A DNA stretch of 64,000 nt from Thaumasiovibrio subtropicus (GCF_019703835.1 NZ_AP023054.1:930001-994000), one strand, 5' to 3'; numbered from the stretch's first letter, positions 26,474-36,543 are shown. Translations and numbers: made by a program. The notes: generated by a model from the sequence alone, not told the origin.

Positions 26474-27336
26474 ACGCGACGCTCCTGAAGTCTCGCTTTT
26501 GTGCCCAGAGATTGGAAACGAATAAGGCCATGCTTCGGCGCGAATAGAAATGCCAGTAAAAAGAGCGATGTCTGCAATAAGACGATAAACGCCCCGGTTG
26601 TAGCGTCATTAAAGTAGCTGATGTACGCCCCGAGTGAACAGGTCACCATACCGAGTAAGGTACTCAGGATGAGCACATGGCTGAACTTGTCACTTAATAG
26701 ATAGGCGGTGGCTCCCGGGGTGATGACCATGGCAACCACTAAGATGGCACCAACCGTTTGTAGTGCCGCAAGAATGCTTGCACTCAATAGCACGTAAAAG
26801 AGCCATTGGTAGTGCCTAACGTTGAGGCCAACCGCGCTTGCTTGATGTTCATCGAAGAAAACCAACATCAAGTCGCGCCACTTTAGGGTCATGATAACTA
26901 AGGCAACCGCCATTACGATCGCGATCTGCACTACATCGGACGTGGCGATTGCCAAAATGTTACCGAAGATCACCGAGTTGAGACTGACAGACGTCGGGTT
27001 GAGGGAAATGATAAACAAGCCAGCGGCGAAGAAGCTACTGAATACCAGTCCAATAATGGCGTCTTGCTTGAGTGCCGTGATCTGCTTTAGCAATGCCATG
27101 GCGATAGCGGCGAGGCCACCCGTGAGTACGGCCCCTACCATAAAGGGAAAATTGAGTGAGTAAGCGATGGCCACACCCGGCACAACGGCGTGAGAAAGAG
27201 CATCGCCAATCAGTGACCAGCCTTTGAGGATCAAGAAGGTGGAGAGCAGTGCGCAAAGGGTTCCCACTAGACCACTAACGAGAATGGCATTGCGCATATA
27301 CTCAAACTGAAATGGTTCAATCAACGTGGTGAACAT
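26470..27336 (-). CDS. sitC: SitC-like permease of a Mn/Fe ABC transporter
   Basis: 288 residues from ATG 27336, which follows AAGGAGACATCAC. A much longer in-frame extension upstream runs through sitB coding sequence and is rejected. ABC-3 family motifs: [23 protein letters not shown] and [19 protein letters not shown]. Homologous along its length to sitD next door. Overlaps sitB by 20 bases. Confidence 0.87.
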   Translation of the reverse strand: MFTTLIEPFQFEYMRNAILVSGLVGTLCALLSTFLILKGWSLIGDALSHAVVPGVAIAYSLNFPFMVGAVLTGGLAAIAMALLKQITALKQDAIIGLVFSSFFAAGLFIISLNPTSVSLNSVIFGNILAIATSDVVQIAIVMAVALVIMTLKWRDLMLVFFDEHQASAVGLNVRHYQWLFYVLLSASILAALQTVGAILVVAMVITPGATAYLLSDKFSHVLILSTLLGMVTCSLGAYISYFNDATTGAFIVLLQTSLFLLAFLFAPKHGLIRFQSLGTKARLQERRV

Positions 27337-28147
27337 GTGATGTCTCCTTGGTTGAAAAAATGGCTGGGCGCTCATCATCAGAGATGATGGTGACAGGTGA
27401 AGTCGGGATCTGCACTTGTCGCAACGCGCCGCCAAACACCAAGCTGAGGTTGTCACTGTTGTAGACATCTTCAGTTGGCCCCGCCGCAATGACACGGCGA
27501 TTAAGTAACACAACCTGATCACAGAAATCGGGCACTGTGCCCAGGTTATGTGTAGAAATGAGAATGAGATGCCCCTCACTGCGTAGTGATTTCAATAGCT
27601 GCATGATGCTGTTTTCTGTTGTCGCATCGATGCCAGTGAAAGGTTCATCTAAGAGAATAATCGGGCTTTGTTGGGCTAAAGCGCGGGCAAGGAACACTCG
27701 CTTTTTTTGCCCCCCTGAAAGCTCACCAATTTGTCGGTGCTTCAGGTTGGCAATGTTGAGGCGCTCTAGTGATGCTTGCACGATGTCACGATCGACCGCT
27801 TTAGGACGACGCAGAAAATTCATGTGGCCGTAACGTCCCATCATCACGACATCTTCAACCGTGACAGGAAATTGCCAGTCGACTTCTTCAGTCTGCGGAA
27901 CATAGGCAACTAACAAGGACTTCAGTGCAGATTTAACAGGGATACCGTTGAACTGAATCTCGCCCTGTTGAGGTGAAATCAGTCCCATCATGGCTTTGTA
28001 GAGTGTCGATTTACCACTGCCATTCATGCCGACAAGGGCACAAACTTGTGCCCCGTCGAGTGTGAAACTCGCCTTGTCCAGCGCCTGATGGCCGTTGCGA
28101 TAGCGCATACTGACATTTGTCACTGAGACACTTGGCGAGTTAGTCAT
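27317..28147 (-). CDS. sitB: SitB-like ATPase of a Mn/Fe ABC transporter
   Basis: 276-residue ABC ATPase: Walker [15 protein letters not shown] (about residue 39), signature [15 protein letters not shown], Walker [12 protein letters not shown]. It powers import of Mn(II)/Fe(II) with SitCD. The C-terminal extension beyond the usual 220-residue core is typical of Sit/Yfe ATPases. Overlaps sitA by eight bases. Confidence 0.9.
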   Translation of the reverse strand: MTNSPSVSVTNVSMRYRNGHQALDKASFTLDGAQVCALVGMNGSGKSTLYKAMMGLISPQQGEIQFNGIPVKSALKSLLVAYVPQTEEVDWQFPVTVEDVVMMGRYGHMNFLRRPKAVDRDIVQASLERLNIANLKHRQIGELSGGQKKRVFLARALAQQSPIILLDEPFTGIDATTENSIMQLLKSLRSEGHLILISTHNLGTVPDFCDQVVLLNRRVIAAGPTEDVYNSDNLSLVFGGALRQVQIPTSPVTIISDDERPAIFSTKETSHVHHVD

Positions 28148-29024
28148 GATTAAAGCCTTTAGCGATAGTTTCTGCGGTGACTGTGAGCAGGTCTAAGTAA
28201 GTAGGGACGGGGCCCTCTGCGGTACTGAGTGAATCCACATACAGTACGCCACCATAATGTGCGCCCGTTTCACGCGCGACTTGTTTGGCTGGCTTGTCAG
28301 ACACCGTACTTTCACTAAAGACAACCGGAATCTTGTTATCACGTATTTTTAAAATCAGTGATTTAACTTGCTGCGGTGTACCTTGCTCGTCGGCGTTGAT
28401 TGGCCACAGGTAGGCTTCTTGCAGGTTGTAGTCTCGGGCAAGATAACTAAATGCGCCTTCACTGGTGACTAGCCAGCGCTGTTGTGCCGGAATAGCATCC
28501 AGTGCCGCTTTGACACGGCTGTCTAGCGCAACAATTTGTTCTTTGTAGTCCGCGGCATTTTTCGCGTAGGCCGCGGCATTGTCAGGGTCATACTTGGAGA
28601 GCGCCGCTTGAATGTTATCAACATAAATAACCGCGCTACTGGTTGACATCCAAGCATGTGGGTTGGGTTTACCTGTGTAAGGGCCACCATGAATAGAGAG
28701 CGGTTCGACACCTTCACTGATAGTGACGCTAGGCACATTAGGGAGATGGGTGTAGAACTTTTCAAACCAACGCTCTAGGTTTAAACCATTCCAAACAATG
28801 AGGTCGGCATCATGCACTTTTACGATATCTTTCGGGGTTGGTTGGTAGTCGTGAATCTCTGCGCCGGGCTTAGTGATTGAGACAACATCGGCATGTTCGC
28901 CAGCAACGTTAGCGACGATGTCTTGCAGTACAGTAAAGGTGGTGACGACTTTCAACTTCTCAGCGCTGAGAGCTGGAAAGGTACTAAGCAAGAGTGCTAA
29001 ACCTGCGACCCAAGTTTTTTTCAT
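28140..29024 (-). CDS. sitA: SitA-like periplasmic Mn/Fe-binding protein
   Basis: 294 residues with a signal peptide (1-20, ending ALSA). Metal ligands of the YfeA/SitA cluster A-I family are all visible: His in [13 protein letters not shown], His in [10 protein letters not shown], Glu in [14 protein letters not shown] and Asp in LYVDSLS. It captures Mn(II) or Fe(II) for SitBCD. First gene of the operon; a perfect 19-bp Fur palindrome lies 36 bases upstream. Zn-type binding proteins have a long His-rich loop, absent here, which favours Mn/Fe. Confidence 0.9.
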   Translation of the reverse strand: MKKTWVAGLALLLSTFPALSAEKLKVVTTFTVLQDIVANVAGEHADVVSITKPGAEIHDYQPTPKDIVKVHDADLIVWNGLNLERWFEKFYTHLPNVPSVTISEGVEPLSIHGGPYTGKPNPHAWMSTSSAVIYVDNIQAALSKYDPDNAAAYAKNAADYKEQIVALDSRVKAALDAIPAQQRWLVTSEGAFSYLARDYNLQEAYLWPINADEQGTPQQVKSLILKIRDNKIPVVFSESTVSDKPAKQVARETGAHYGGVLYVDSLSTAEGPVPTYLDLLTVTAETIAKGFNHD

Positions 29025-29059
29025 GGTTTATCCCTGTGAAGTGAGTATGTTTGTATACT

Positions 29060-29078
29060 AATGAGAATCATTCTCATT
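29060..29078 (-). promoter_or_regulatory. Fur box upstream of sitABCD
   Basis: AATGAGAATCATTCTCATT is a perfect 19-bp palindrome of Fur type, 36 bases before the sitA ATG. Control by Fur (iron) is likely; Mur or MntR is possible since the substrate may be Mn. Confidence 0.85.
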
Positions 29079-29196
29079 TTCAAATGATTTTTGTGAATTA
29101 TTTTAACAATGTGGTTTTGTCACCACGTTTGTATGTACTAGAGGAGAGAAAACGGCGCAGAAAACGCCGTGCATCAATGAAGGGAAATAGCGGGGG

Positions 29197-30078
29197 CTAG
29201 AGTAAAGCGTCTATACAGTCGACTTTTTGCTGCGCTGAGATTTCGCGGACCGAGAAACCCCGTTTTTCAAGCAGCGCGGGTAGCCCTTTAGGGCCAACCA
29301 TGTGCATCATACCGACGACCACAAGGTAATCCCCCGCAGGGAACTCTGTAGCAATTTTTTCAGCCCAATTTCGATTGCGCTGAAAAATCAGTGCGTCATC
29401 TGTTGCCTTATCTATAGAAGAAGCCGCGAGTAGTTCATCAAAGGCACTAAGGTCTCCCGCACTCCATGCTTCGACAATACAGGCCATGGCTTTTTCAGCG
29501 AGATGCCACTCATCGATTGTATTGACCAAGAGTGGTACGCCGTGGTCAGGTAGTGACTTGAGTAGTTGCATTTGATAGTCGACACTCTCCAGCTCGATAA
29601 TAGGGATATTTTTCTTTTGGGCTTGTTTTAACAGAGTCAGATCGACCCCCCATTGTGGCATTAGGCCCATTTTCATCGCTTGCATAAATTGTAACTGCAA
29701 TGCGACTTGCCAAGGTGGGCTGCGTAAAAGCATTGGAAAAGGAATCTGCAGGCTTGATGCTAACTCACGTAAAGATTCGAGCTGTTGCGCTGAAAGCGCT
29801 TGGCTTGTTTTGGGCCCCGTGTAGCGGCCTTGGTCAACAATACCCGACAAAATATCCGCTTCAACGACAAGGCTGTACTTGCGTGCCATTGCGTCATGGA
29901 TTTCTTGTGGCAATGGATACATGTCAGGGCGACCAACATGCACGGACCCCATTAGGAGAAACGTAGAGCTTTCAGAATTCGCTAGCCATAAGGTGGGTGA
30001 TGAAGCGGCCGAAAGAGGGCTAACAAAAGGAAAGGCCAACAGCGCAGAGGTGAGAAGTCGTTTTATCCAGATGATCAT
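29197..30078 (-). CDS. TraB/GumN family periplasmic protein (YbaP-like)
   Basis: About 293 residues from ATG 30078, giving the signal sequence IKRLLTSALLAFPFVSPLSA. The family motif GSVHVGRPDMYPLP (about residue 44) and the C-terminal YLVVVGMMHMVGPKGLPALLEKRGF, with conserved Gly and His, are visible. E. coli YbaP of the same family sits next to copA, and here copA is 1.5 kb away. A proposed metalloprotease-like activity is not proved. An upstream ATG (30111) lies inside repeat-derived sequence and is less likely. The repeat element sits directly upstream and may affect its promoter. Confidence 0.83.
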   Translation of the reverse strand: MIIWIKRLLTSALLAFPFVSPLSAASSPTLWLANSESSTFLLMGSVHVGRPDMYPLPQEIHDAMARKYSLVVEADILSGIVDQGRYTGPKTSQALSAQQLESLRELASSLQIPFPMLLRSPPWQVALQLQFMQAMKMGLMPQWGVDLTLLKQAQKKNIPIIELESVDYQMQLLKSLPDHGVPLLVNTIDEWHLAEKAMACIVEAWSAGDLSAFDELLAASSIDKATDDALIFQRNRNWAEKIATEFPAGDYLVVVGMMHMVGPKGLPALLEKRGFSVREISAQQKVDCIDALL

Positions 30079-30102
30079 GGTCGTTAAGGTCCCAAGCAAA
30101 TA

Positions 30103-30120
30103 TATACTCAAACATCTTGA
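30103..30120. repeat. Fragment of the repeat-element end
   Basis: TATACTCAAACATCTTGA resembles the element's terminal repeat with an internal deletion. It lies five bases before the full copy at 30125-30388. Confidence 0.45.
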
Positions 30121-30124
30121 AGTC

Positions 30125-30388
30125 TATACTCAAACCACCTCAAGATGCAGGATTCAGAAGCGGCCTAGCGCGTCGAGTTCAAGGCGAAGGTGTGAAGGAA
30201 TGGCTTTCCCTTTCAAGCACCTTTAACGCAGAAATCGGGGCGCTAGTTGCTTCCCGAAGGGCGAGTTTTCTAGGCTCGCCATCGTCGTTACTGTTTTTTG
30301 ATTTAGTCCACTAGATCTTCAAAACAGTGTCTTGTTGACAAGCCTAGAAACTCTCGCTGAACAAGCATCTTGAGGTGGTTTGAGTATA
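30125..30388. mobile_element. MITE-like element, full copy 1 (264 bp)
   Basis: Bounded by perfect 24-bp terminal inverted repeats (30125-30148 and 30365-30388, outer end TATACTCAAACC). No open reading frame of note. The interior matches the element at 42491-42768 in the opposite orientation, including AGGCTCGCC, CTTCCCGAAGGG and GGAATGGCTTTCCC words. No target duplication is clear beyond a TA. Non-autonomous; the mobilising enzyme is not in this window. Confidence 0.8.
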
Positions 30389-30689
30389 TGATGCCATAGG
30401 GAATCAGAAATTTAACCTAATTGAGTCGGCAATGCGCAAGTTTGTGATTAATCATTCATATAATCGATAAATGTGTTATTTTAATTTTCATCAAGTGTTT
30501 AAAGTGGTGTTTGTTAATAATTGTGAGTCTTTGCGTAAATAATATATTTACTATTTACATTTGATCATCGAATCTCATCTCAATTTACCTTTCTTTATAT
30601 TTCTTTTGATTTTATTGCGTAAACTTTCTTGCGCATTTTTTCTGCTTTCAATACTGTGTGTTCAAATATGAAATTAATATGAATGCCTT
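30389..30689. other. AT-rich 300-bp region before the kinase-like gene
   Basis: Markedly AT-rich compared with its surroundings (runs such as AATAATATATTTACTATTTAC). It should contain the kinase promoter. No RNA gene or repeat was recognised. The composition suggests an H-NS-type silenced segment; this is inference. Confidence 0.4.
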
Positions 30690-31448
30690 ATGAACCAGCA
30701 GGAATTATCGGTTGCTTGTGATCAATTAGCCGACTCTCAACCTGCAGGTGTTTATCCAATTGTTATCGAAGATAAGAAGTTTTGGATAAAAGTCTGTGGG
30801 GAAGATAAATACAATGTTATTCGTCGCTTCTCAGCTTGGCTTGCTCAGTTTGAGTTAATGCAGTTTTTTAAGACCAATGCGGTGCAGTCGCCGCAGCATC
30901 GTTTGTCACGTGAAATTGATGTGATGTCGACCTTAGCGGATAAAGGTGTGGCGGTGCCGACGGTGGTGACATCTTCAGACCGTTTCTACGTCACAACGGA
31001 CGCTGGACGAACACTCAACAGCTTGAAACCAGAAGAAGTGCCTCACGACCTCGGTCAGAAGGTGTTCGCGCTTTTTACACGATTGCATCGAAACCATGTT
31101 GTGCATGGCCGTCCTGCTATGCGTGATATGTTATTGAATGAGGATGGTTCACTGACATTGATTGACTTTGAAGAGTCCACAATCGGTAATCATCCTCAGC
31201 TTATGGCTCGTGACATGTTTCTGTTGTTGATGGACTTGTGCCGTTTACCGACGATCAGCGAGCAAGATAAGTTGGCCGGGTTGCGTGAGTGGCAAAGCGC
31301 AATGAGTGACAAGGCGTGGTTAGAGCTGAAGCGAATTGGTAAGTTACTCAATAAATTCAAGTTTGTTGCCAAGGGTATTTTACTATTTAAAGATAATCGC
31401 ACATCGAAGCAGATATTAAACGCGCTGGCTATTATTGATAAAGCTTAA
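30690..31448 (+). CDS. Kinase-like protein of the Bud32/LPS-kinase type
   Basis: 252 residues. A small-lobe beta-strand region with a Lys (FWIKVCGEDKY, about residue 30), Glu/Arg helix (LSREIDVMSTLADKGVAVP), catalytic-loop-like VVHGRPAMRDMLLNEDGSL and metal motif LIDFEES (DFE in place of DFG) mark the protein-kinase-like fold used by lipopolysaccharide kinases (WaaP/InaA) and Bud32. The catalytic loop reads HGRPAMRDM, so the usual D of HxD is not in place. The substrate is unknown; membrane lipid or LPS-core phosphorylation is one possibility. The gene follows an AT-rich stretch and a repeat element, and is not in the E. coli version of this neighbourhood. Confidence 0.7.
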   Translation: MNQQELSVACDQLADSQPAGVYPIVIEDKKFWIKVCGEDKYNVIRRFSAWLAQFELMQFFKTNAVQSPQHRLSREIDVMSTLADKGVAVPTVVTSSDRFYVTTDAGRTLNSLKPEEVPHDLGQKVFALFTRLHRNHVVHGRPAMRDMLLNEDGSLTLIDFEESTIGNHPQLMARDMFLLLMDLCRLPTISEQDKLAGLREWQSAMSDKAWLELKRIGKLLNKFKFVAKGILLFKDNRTSKQILNALAIIDKA

Positions 31449-31583
31449 TGTGACGTTGTTAGGAACCGACTTATTTAGCGTGCGAGACAAGGTGAGTGGC
31501 TATTTGTCTTTACGTTAAATAAAGGTTCATATCTGGTCTGAATGCCTCTTGAAAACTTATTGTCTTGATGAATTTATTCAAAG

Positions 31584-31608
31584 CACCCGCATTTCGCGGG
31601 TGTTTTTG
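31584..31608 (+). terminator. Terminator between the kinase-like gene and copA
   Basis: CACCCGC (31584-31590), five-base loop, GCGGGTG (31596-31602), then TTTTTGTTTT. It probably ends the kinase transcript; copA ends at 31630 on the other strand. Confidence 0.85.
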
Positions 31609-31629
31609 TTTTCAAGCTAACGGTTTAAC

Positions 31630-34371
31630 TTAGCTTTTGGAGGTGCTAAATAACCTCAATCGGTTAGCATTGCTCACCACAGTAATGGAAGAGAGTGCCA
31701 TTGCAGCGCCTGCTATCATGGGGTTGAGTAATGTCCCTGTGATCGGGTAAAGAATACCTGCTGCAACGGGAATGCCTATCGTGTTGTAGATAAAGGCACC
31801 AAACAGGTTTTGATGCATGTTCTTGAGTGTCGCTTTGGCGATCTCGATGGTATCTGCCGCGGCCAGTAGGGAGTGGCGCATCAAAATGAAATGGGCACTC
31901 TCTTTGGCGATGTCGCTACCCGAGCCCATGGCAATGCTGACATTGGCGGCAGCAAGCGCGGGCGCATCATTGATACCATCACCGACCATAATCACCTTTC
32001 GTCCTTGCTTGACGAGGTCATTAATCACTGCGGCTTTTTGTTCAGGCATGACACCGGCAATGACTTCATCAATGCCTGTTTGCTCGGCAATTGCTTTTGC
32101 CGTGTGGGCGTTGTCACCCGTCAGCATCACAACCTGTTTGCCCATGGCTTTAAAGCGCTTTATCGCCTCTGCGCTGTCATCACGCAAGGGATCACTGATC
32201 CCGACCATCGCAACCAGTTGATTGTCGATGGCAACAAAGACTGGGGTGGCACCTTCATTAGCAAACTGGGTAAAGGTCTCTGCAAACGCCATTGTATCTA
32301 CCTCATGGCGTGTCATAAGTTGCTGGTTGCCGATGTGCCAACATTGTCCTTCAATGATGCCTGAAACACCCAGCCCGGGATGGGCAGTGAAGTGGCTGAC
32401 CGGTTGACGAGAAGGACTTGCTTGAGACATTGGCTTCGCAAGCGGGTGTTCAGATAAGGCTTCAATACTGGCAATGCCAGACAGCAACGCATGCTTGTCA
32501 AAGGGGCTGGTTGGGGATACGTCAAAGTGTGTGAGTGCGGGTTGGCCTTGGGTAATGGTACCTGTCTTATCGAGCACCAGGGTATCGGTATCCGTCATAA
32601 GCTGCAGTGCTGCGGCATCGCGGACTAAGATCCCCAATTCTGCGGCACGACCAACGCCGATATTGAGAGACATTGGTGTAGCGAGGCCAAGAGCACAGGG
32701 GCAAGCAATGATCAATACCGTCGTCGCCGTGACCAACATGTAGCTGATTTTTGGATCTGGCCCAATCAAACCCCAGATCAAGGCCGTTAGCAGCGCAATC
32801 GCTATGACAATCGGCACAAACACGGCGGCTATTTTGTCAACGAGGCGAGCCAAGGCCGGTTTGGAGTTTTGTGCCAAACGTACCATGTCAATGATCTTTG
32901 CCAGCATGGTGGCTTGTCCTGTTGCGGTAACGCGATAGATCAAGCTTCCTTGTTGGTTTTGCGTGCCTGCATGAACCTGATCCCCAGACTGTTTATTGAC
33001 CGGCATGGGTTCGCCAGTGAGCAGAGATTCGTCAAGATAACTGTCTCCCTCTGTGACTATGCCATCTAATGCGACGATTTCCCCTGGCTTTAAACGCACC
33101 AACATACCGCTTTGAATCTCATCGAGTGGGGTTGGGCGTTCAACCCCGTTGTCGAGCACGATAGCTTCGGGTGGCTGTAAGTCGATGAGCTTTTCCAGCG
33201 CTTGTGATGAGCGACGTTTTGCCCGCGTTTCGATGGCATGGCCAAGAGAGATGAGGCCAATGATCATGGCTGATGCTTCAAAATAGACATGGCGCGCTTG
33301 CTCTGGAAACGCCAATGGAACAATGACAACAATCATCGAATAAAGCCACGCAGCGCCAGTCCCCAAGGCGACGAGCGAATCCATCGTGGCACGTTTATGC
33401 TTTAGTGCGATCCACGCGTTGAGAAAAAAGTCTCGACCTGCAGTGAGCAGCATGATCAAGGTGGCGATGCCTGCTAAGCCCCAACCGATTTGCAGTTCGG
33501 TTGAGGTGATCATCATGGAGCCTCCCAACATCCCGTACAGCATCATTGGCGCACCTAAGCCCAGCGCTATCGCGGTATCTTTGAGGTGGCGACGCTGCTT
33601 TTGCTGTGTCTGTTGAGCGAGCGTGTCACGCCGTTCTTGCTCCGACATAACAATTTGCGCAGGATAGCCAGCTTCATCAAGTGCAGCCAGTACCTGTTCA
33701 ACATCATGGGTGGATACCGTCGCACTATGTTCTGCAAGACTGACACTGGCGTTGGCCACATGGGGTTGAGATGTCAAGGTACGTTCTACGGACGCAACGC
33801 AGCTGGCACATGTCATGTTATTGACGAGTAGGTGGTATTGCTGTGCAGGCGTATCCGTTTTCACTACTGTTGAGCGGGGCGCGCTTTCAACGGGTGTGGC
33901 TTGAGGCGTTTCTGAGGTTGTCAGAACAGTTGTTGAATTCGGAGATTGGTCAGGATGTTTGCTTGCACAACAGGATGCTTTTTTATCTTTGGGTTGAATA
34001 CCGAATCCCGCAGTCGTGACCTTATCAATGATCTCTGATTCTGTGAGAGAGGTGGTTAACTCAAGGCTTTCCTTAGTGACAGATAGGTCGCTGATATCGT
34101 CTTGGTTATCGAAAAGTGCGGTGACTTTTGCAATGCATCGGCCACAGTTTAACCCTGTGAGTGTGAAATGTTGGGTTTGCTTGCGTGGCACGGCAAATCC
34201 TAGCGATTCGATCAAGGCGATTAATTGTGTTTGAGGTATGCCACCTTGTACGGAGAGTTGAGTCTTACTCACGTCAAATGTTTGCACATCGTCGCGATCA
34301 CGAAGTGCAGCAGAGACTTTGTTTACGCATCGCTGGCAGTTGAGCCCGGCGAGCGGCAGTTGATAGTGCAT
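31630..34371 (-). CDS. copA: CopA, Cu(I)-exporting P1B-type ATPase with three metal-binding domains
   Basis: 913 residues from ATG 34371 (GTG 34380 is an alternative). Three N-terminal HMA domains carry CXXC: GLNCQRCVNK (residue 13 region), GLNCGRCIAK (about 79) and NMTCASCVAS (about 190). E. coli CopA has two. A Cys/Ser/Pro linker with SCCASKHPDQS joins the second and third. The ATPase core has the membrane CPC in ACPCALGLATP, phosphorylation site DKTGTITQG, the SEHPLAKP motif and GDGINDAPAL. It pumps cuprous ion out of the cytoplasm. Divergent from cueR with a MerR-type promoter between. Confidence 0.95.
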   Translation of the reverse strand: MHYQLPLAGLNCQRCVNKVSAALRDRDDVQTFDVSKTQLSVQGGIPQTQLIALIESLGFAVPRKQTQHFTLTGLNCGRCIAKVTALFDNQDDISDLSVTKESLELTTSLTESEIIDKVTTAGFGIQPKDKKASCCASKHPDQSPNSTTVLTTSETPQATPVESAPRSTVVKTDTPAQQYHLLVNNMTCASCVASVERTLTSQPHVANASVSLAEHSATVSTHDVEQVLAALDEAGYPAQIVMSEQERRDTLAQQTQQKQRRHLKDTAIALGLGAPMMLYGMLGGSMMITSTELQIGWGLAGIATLIMLLTAGRDFFLNAWIALKHKRATMDSLVALGTGAAWLYSMIVVIVPLAFPEQARHVYFEASAMIIGLISLGHAIETRAKRRSSQALEKLIDLQPPEAIVLDNGVERPTPLDEIQSGMLVRLKPGEIVALDGIVTEGDSYLDESLLTGEPMPVNKQSGDQVHAGTQNQQGSLIYRVTATGQATMLAKIIDMVRLAQNSKPALARLVDKIAAVFVPIVIAIALLTALIWGLIGPDPKISYMLVTATTVLIIACPCALGLATPMSLNIGVGRAAELGILVRDAAALQLMTDTDTLVLDKTGTITQGQPALTHFDVSPTSPFDKHALLSGIASIEALSEHPLAKPMSQASPSRQPVSHFTAHPGLGVSGIIEGQCWHIGNQQLMTRHEVDTMAFAETFTQFANEGATPVFVAIDNQLVAMVGISDPLRDDSAEAIKRFKAMGKQVVMLTGDNAHTAKAIAEQTGIDEVIAGVMPEQKAAVINDLVKQGRKVIMVGDGINDAPALAAANVSIAMGSGSDIAKESAHFILMRHSLLAAADTIEIAKATLKNMHQNLFGAFIYNTIGIPVAAGILYPITGTLLNPMIAGAAMALSSITVVSNANRLRLFSTSKS

Positions 34372-34400
34372 GGTATTCACCCGAAGATTAGGATAGGCTG

Positions 34401-34431
34401 AGTATAAAGGTTCCAGTTAATGTAAGGTCAA
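34401..34431 (-). promoter_or_regulatory. CueR-type copA promoter with 19-bp spacer
   Basis: On the minus strand TTGACC (-35, 34426-34431) and TATACT (-10, 34401-34406) are 19 bases apart, the over-long spacer that MerR-family activators such as CueR untwist. The spacer holds an imperfect CCTTAC/GGAACC dyad. Confidence 0.8.
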
Positions 34432-34433
34432 GC

Positions 34434-34856
34434 ATGAATATCAGTGAAGTGGCGAAACGCACAGGACTGACGACAAAAACGATTCGCTTTTATGAGCAAA
34501 AGGCGTTGATAACAGCACCTGAGCGAGCAGAAAATGGCTATCGCGCCTACCATGAAAGTCACGTTGCTGAACTATCACTTATCAAGCGCGCCAAGTTGGT
34601 CGGATTTAGCCTCGATGAGTGTCGCGCTTTATTGTCGCTATCTCGCGATCCCCAGCGCAGTAGTGCTGACGTTAAGCAACATGCGCTCGATAAGCTGTCA
34701 GAGATTGATGAACGCATACACGAGCTCGAAGCGATGCGAACCACCTTACAAGCACTGACGCAACAATGCCCTGGTGATGGCTCACCACAGTGCCCGATCT
34801 TGTCTGCGCTCAGCGATAATGAGGTGGTACTCTCAGGTAAACCGTGTGGTCATTGA
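34434..34856 (+). CDS. cueR: CueR, copper-responsive MerR-family regulator
   Basis: 140 residues. N-terminal MerR HTH (MNISEVAKRTGLTTKTIRFYEQKALI) and a dimerisation helix. The metal loop CPGDGSPQCPIL has two Cys spaced by seven residues, as in CueR, which binds one Cu(I), Ag(I) or Au(I). A C-terminal CGH tail is also present. It activates copA, whose promoter faces it 53 bases away. An HMT-type or Zn-type assignment is less likely given the loop and the neighbour. Confidence 0.93.
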   Translation: MNISEVAKRTGLTTKTIRFYEQKALITAPERAENGYRAYHESHVAELSLIKRAKLVGFSLDECRALLSLSRDPQRSSADVKQHALDKLSEIDERIHELEAMRTTLQALTQQCPGDGSPQCPILSALSDNEVVLSGKPCGH

Positions 34857-34887
34857 GGAATGAGGTAACGCGAGGAGCTCAAAAGAA

Positions 34888-34914
34888 AAAGGCCACGCGA
34901 TGTGGCCTTTGTTG
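34888..34914. terminator. Terminator between cueR and the NfeD gene
   Basis: AAAGGCCAC (34888-34896), loop GCGAT, GTGGCCTTT (34902-34910), T-rich on both sides. Serves convergent genes. Confidence 0.85.
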
Positions 34915-34932
34915 TTTCGCTTTGATTATCGC

Positions 34933-35394
34933 TTACTCTGCGCTTTCAACTGGCGTTGGTTTGGCGAGGATAAGCTTAGTACCATCGACATCCTTAATGA
35001 TCAGGCGTGTACCTGCACTATACTTGCCGTCACTGATCGCACTCCAATAGGTATCGCCCAATTTAATGCGGCAATTCCCCACGTTGATATCTTCGTGGAG
35101 CTCCACTGATTGACCAATCAACTGATCCATCCGCTTATTGAGCGTACTACTCGCATCTTCTTTTACATCACTACGATGTTGGTAGCGCCACCATATCCAA
35201 GTGGTAAAGAGCGCAATACCGACAAAGCAAATCGCTTCTAGTTGCCAAGAGATAGGTAGCAGTGCACTGATCAAAGCGACCACCAATGCAGAGATGCCCA
35301 TCCACATCAGATAACCAGCCGTGCCTGTGAGTTCTAAACCGAGTAGCGCTAGGCCAATGATGACCCAGTGCCAGGCGCTAAAGGTCTCAAACAT
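34933..35394 (-). CDS. NfeD-like membrane protein (YbbJ-like)
   Basis: 153 residues from ATG 35394. The N-terminal half has three hydrophobic segments ([51 protein letters not shown]). The C-terminal half is an OB-fold ([35 protein letters not shown]) with the GDTYW motif. NfeD proteins partner with SPFH proteins; here it overlaps the SPFH gene by eight bases, as ybbJ does with qmcA in E. coli. Membrane-microdomain function is inferred. Confidence 0.88.
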   Translation of the reverse strand: MFETFSAWHWVIIGLALLGLELTGTAGYLMWMGISALVVALISALLPISWQLEAICFVGIALFTTWIWWRYQHRSDVKEDASSTLNKRMDQLIGQSVELHEDINVGNCRIKLGDTYWSAISDGKYSAGTRLIIKDVDGTKLILAKPTPVESAE

Positions 35395-36325
35395 CTTGGT
35401 CAGCCTTTGGTGTTTCTTTACTTGCCTTGAAGATCTCTGCAATACCTGCAACAGAACCCAGTAGGTTACTTGCCTCAAGTGGCATCATCACAACTTTGCT
35501 GTTCTCTGCTTGGCCAATGGTCTTCAGTGCATCGGTGTAGCCTTGTGCAACGAAGTAGTTAATCGCTTGACGGTCACCTTGCGCAATCGCTTTTGAAACC
35601 ATTGCTGTTGCGCGCGCTTCTGCTTCTGCGGCACGCTCGCGGGCTTCTGCTTGTAGAATAGCACTCTGCTTGTCACCTTCAGCTCTCAAGATCTCAGATT
35701 GCTTCTGGCCTTCTGCTTTCAGGATTTCGGCTTGACGTACACCCTCTGCTTCAAGTACTTCGGCACGCTTATTCCGCTCTGCTTTCATCTGAGCATTCAT
35801 CGCCGCGGTGAGATCCGCTGGTGGTTGCACATCTTTGATCTCTATACGGGTGACTTTCACGCCCCAAGGGTTGGTCGCTTCATCTACGATGGTCAGCAGG
35901 CGAGAGTTAATGGTGTCACGTTGTGACAGCATCTCATCAAGTTCCATTGAACCCAGTACTGTACGGATATTGGTGAGGGTGAGGTTACGAATCGCGTGCT
36001 CGATTTGGTTTACTTCATAGGCCGCTTTTGCAGCATCGACAACTTGTACGAAACAGACTGCATCGATCGTTACGCTAGCGTTGTCTTTGGAGATGACTTC
36101 TTGTGCCGGGATATCGAGAACCCGCTCCATCATATTGATACGGTTACCAATACGATCGATGAAAGGCACAATGAGGTTTAAACCTGGGCGTAGGGTTGAG
36201 GTGTAGCGCCCGAAGCGTTCTACCGTCCAGTTATAGCCCTGTGGGACTGTTTTTACTGCACTAACTATGGTTGAAAGTGCAACAACGATGAGAATTCCGA
36301 TGGTGATGTAACTTGCGTACTCCAT
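35387..36325 (-). CDS. qmcA: QmcA-like SPFH/stomatin membrane protein
   Basis: 312 residues: an N-terminal membrane segment ([19 protein letters not shown]), the SPFH/band-7 domain ([60 protein letters not shown]), then a long Ala/Glu/Lys-rich coiled coil (about 185-255). It oligomerises in the inner membrane. Overlapped by its NfeD partner downstream. The E. coli counterpart lies in the same gene order. Confidence 0.92.
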   Translation of the reverse strand: MEYASYITIGILIVVALSTIVSAVKTVPQGYNWTVERFGRYTSTLRPGLNLIVPFIDRIGNRINMMERVLDIPAQEVISKDNASVTIDAVCFVQVVDAAKAAYEVNQIEHAIRNLTLTNIRTVLGSMELDEMLSQRDTINSRLLTIVDEATNPWGVKVTRIEIKDVQPPADLTAAMNAQMKAERNKRAEVLEAEGVRQAEILKAEGQKQSEILRAEGDKQSAILQAEARERAAEAEARATAMVSKAIAQGDRQAINYFVAQGYTDALKTIGQAENSKVVMMPLEASNLLGSVAGIAEIFKASKETPKADQDV

Positions 36326-36543
36326 ACTTACTCCATAAGTCGAGTGGTGTTATGTTGAACTCAAAGGCGTGTCATTATTTTGTCTGCTACCGAAAAGCAG
36401 ACAACAAAAAGGGCACCTTTGTTCATTGAAACTTGTGCCCTATGTTGTGTACAGCAAGAGACAGAGAACACGACTTAATCAATATAAAGTGTTTTCAATG
36501 TCACGCCTATCATTAGCGGGTTTGAAAGCGACACGGTTCGCAA

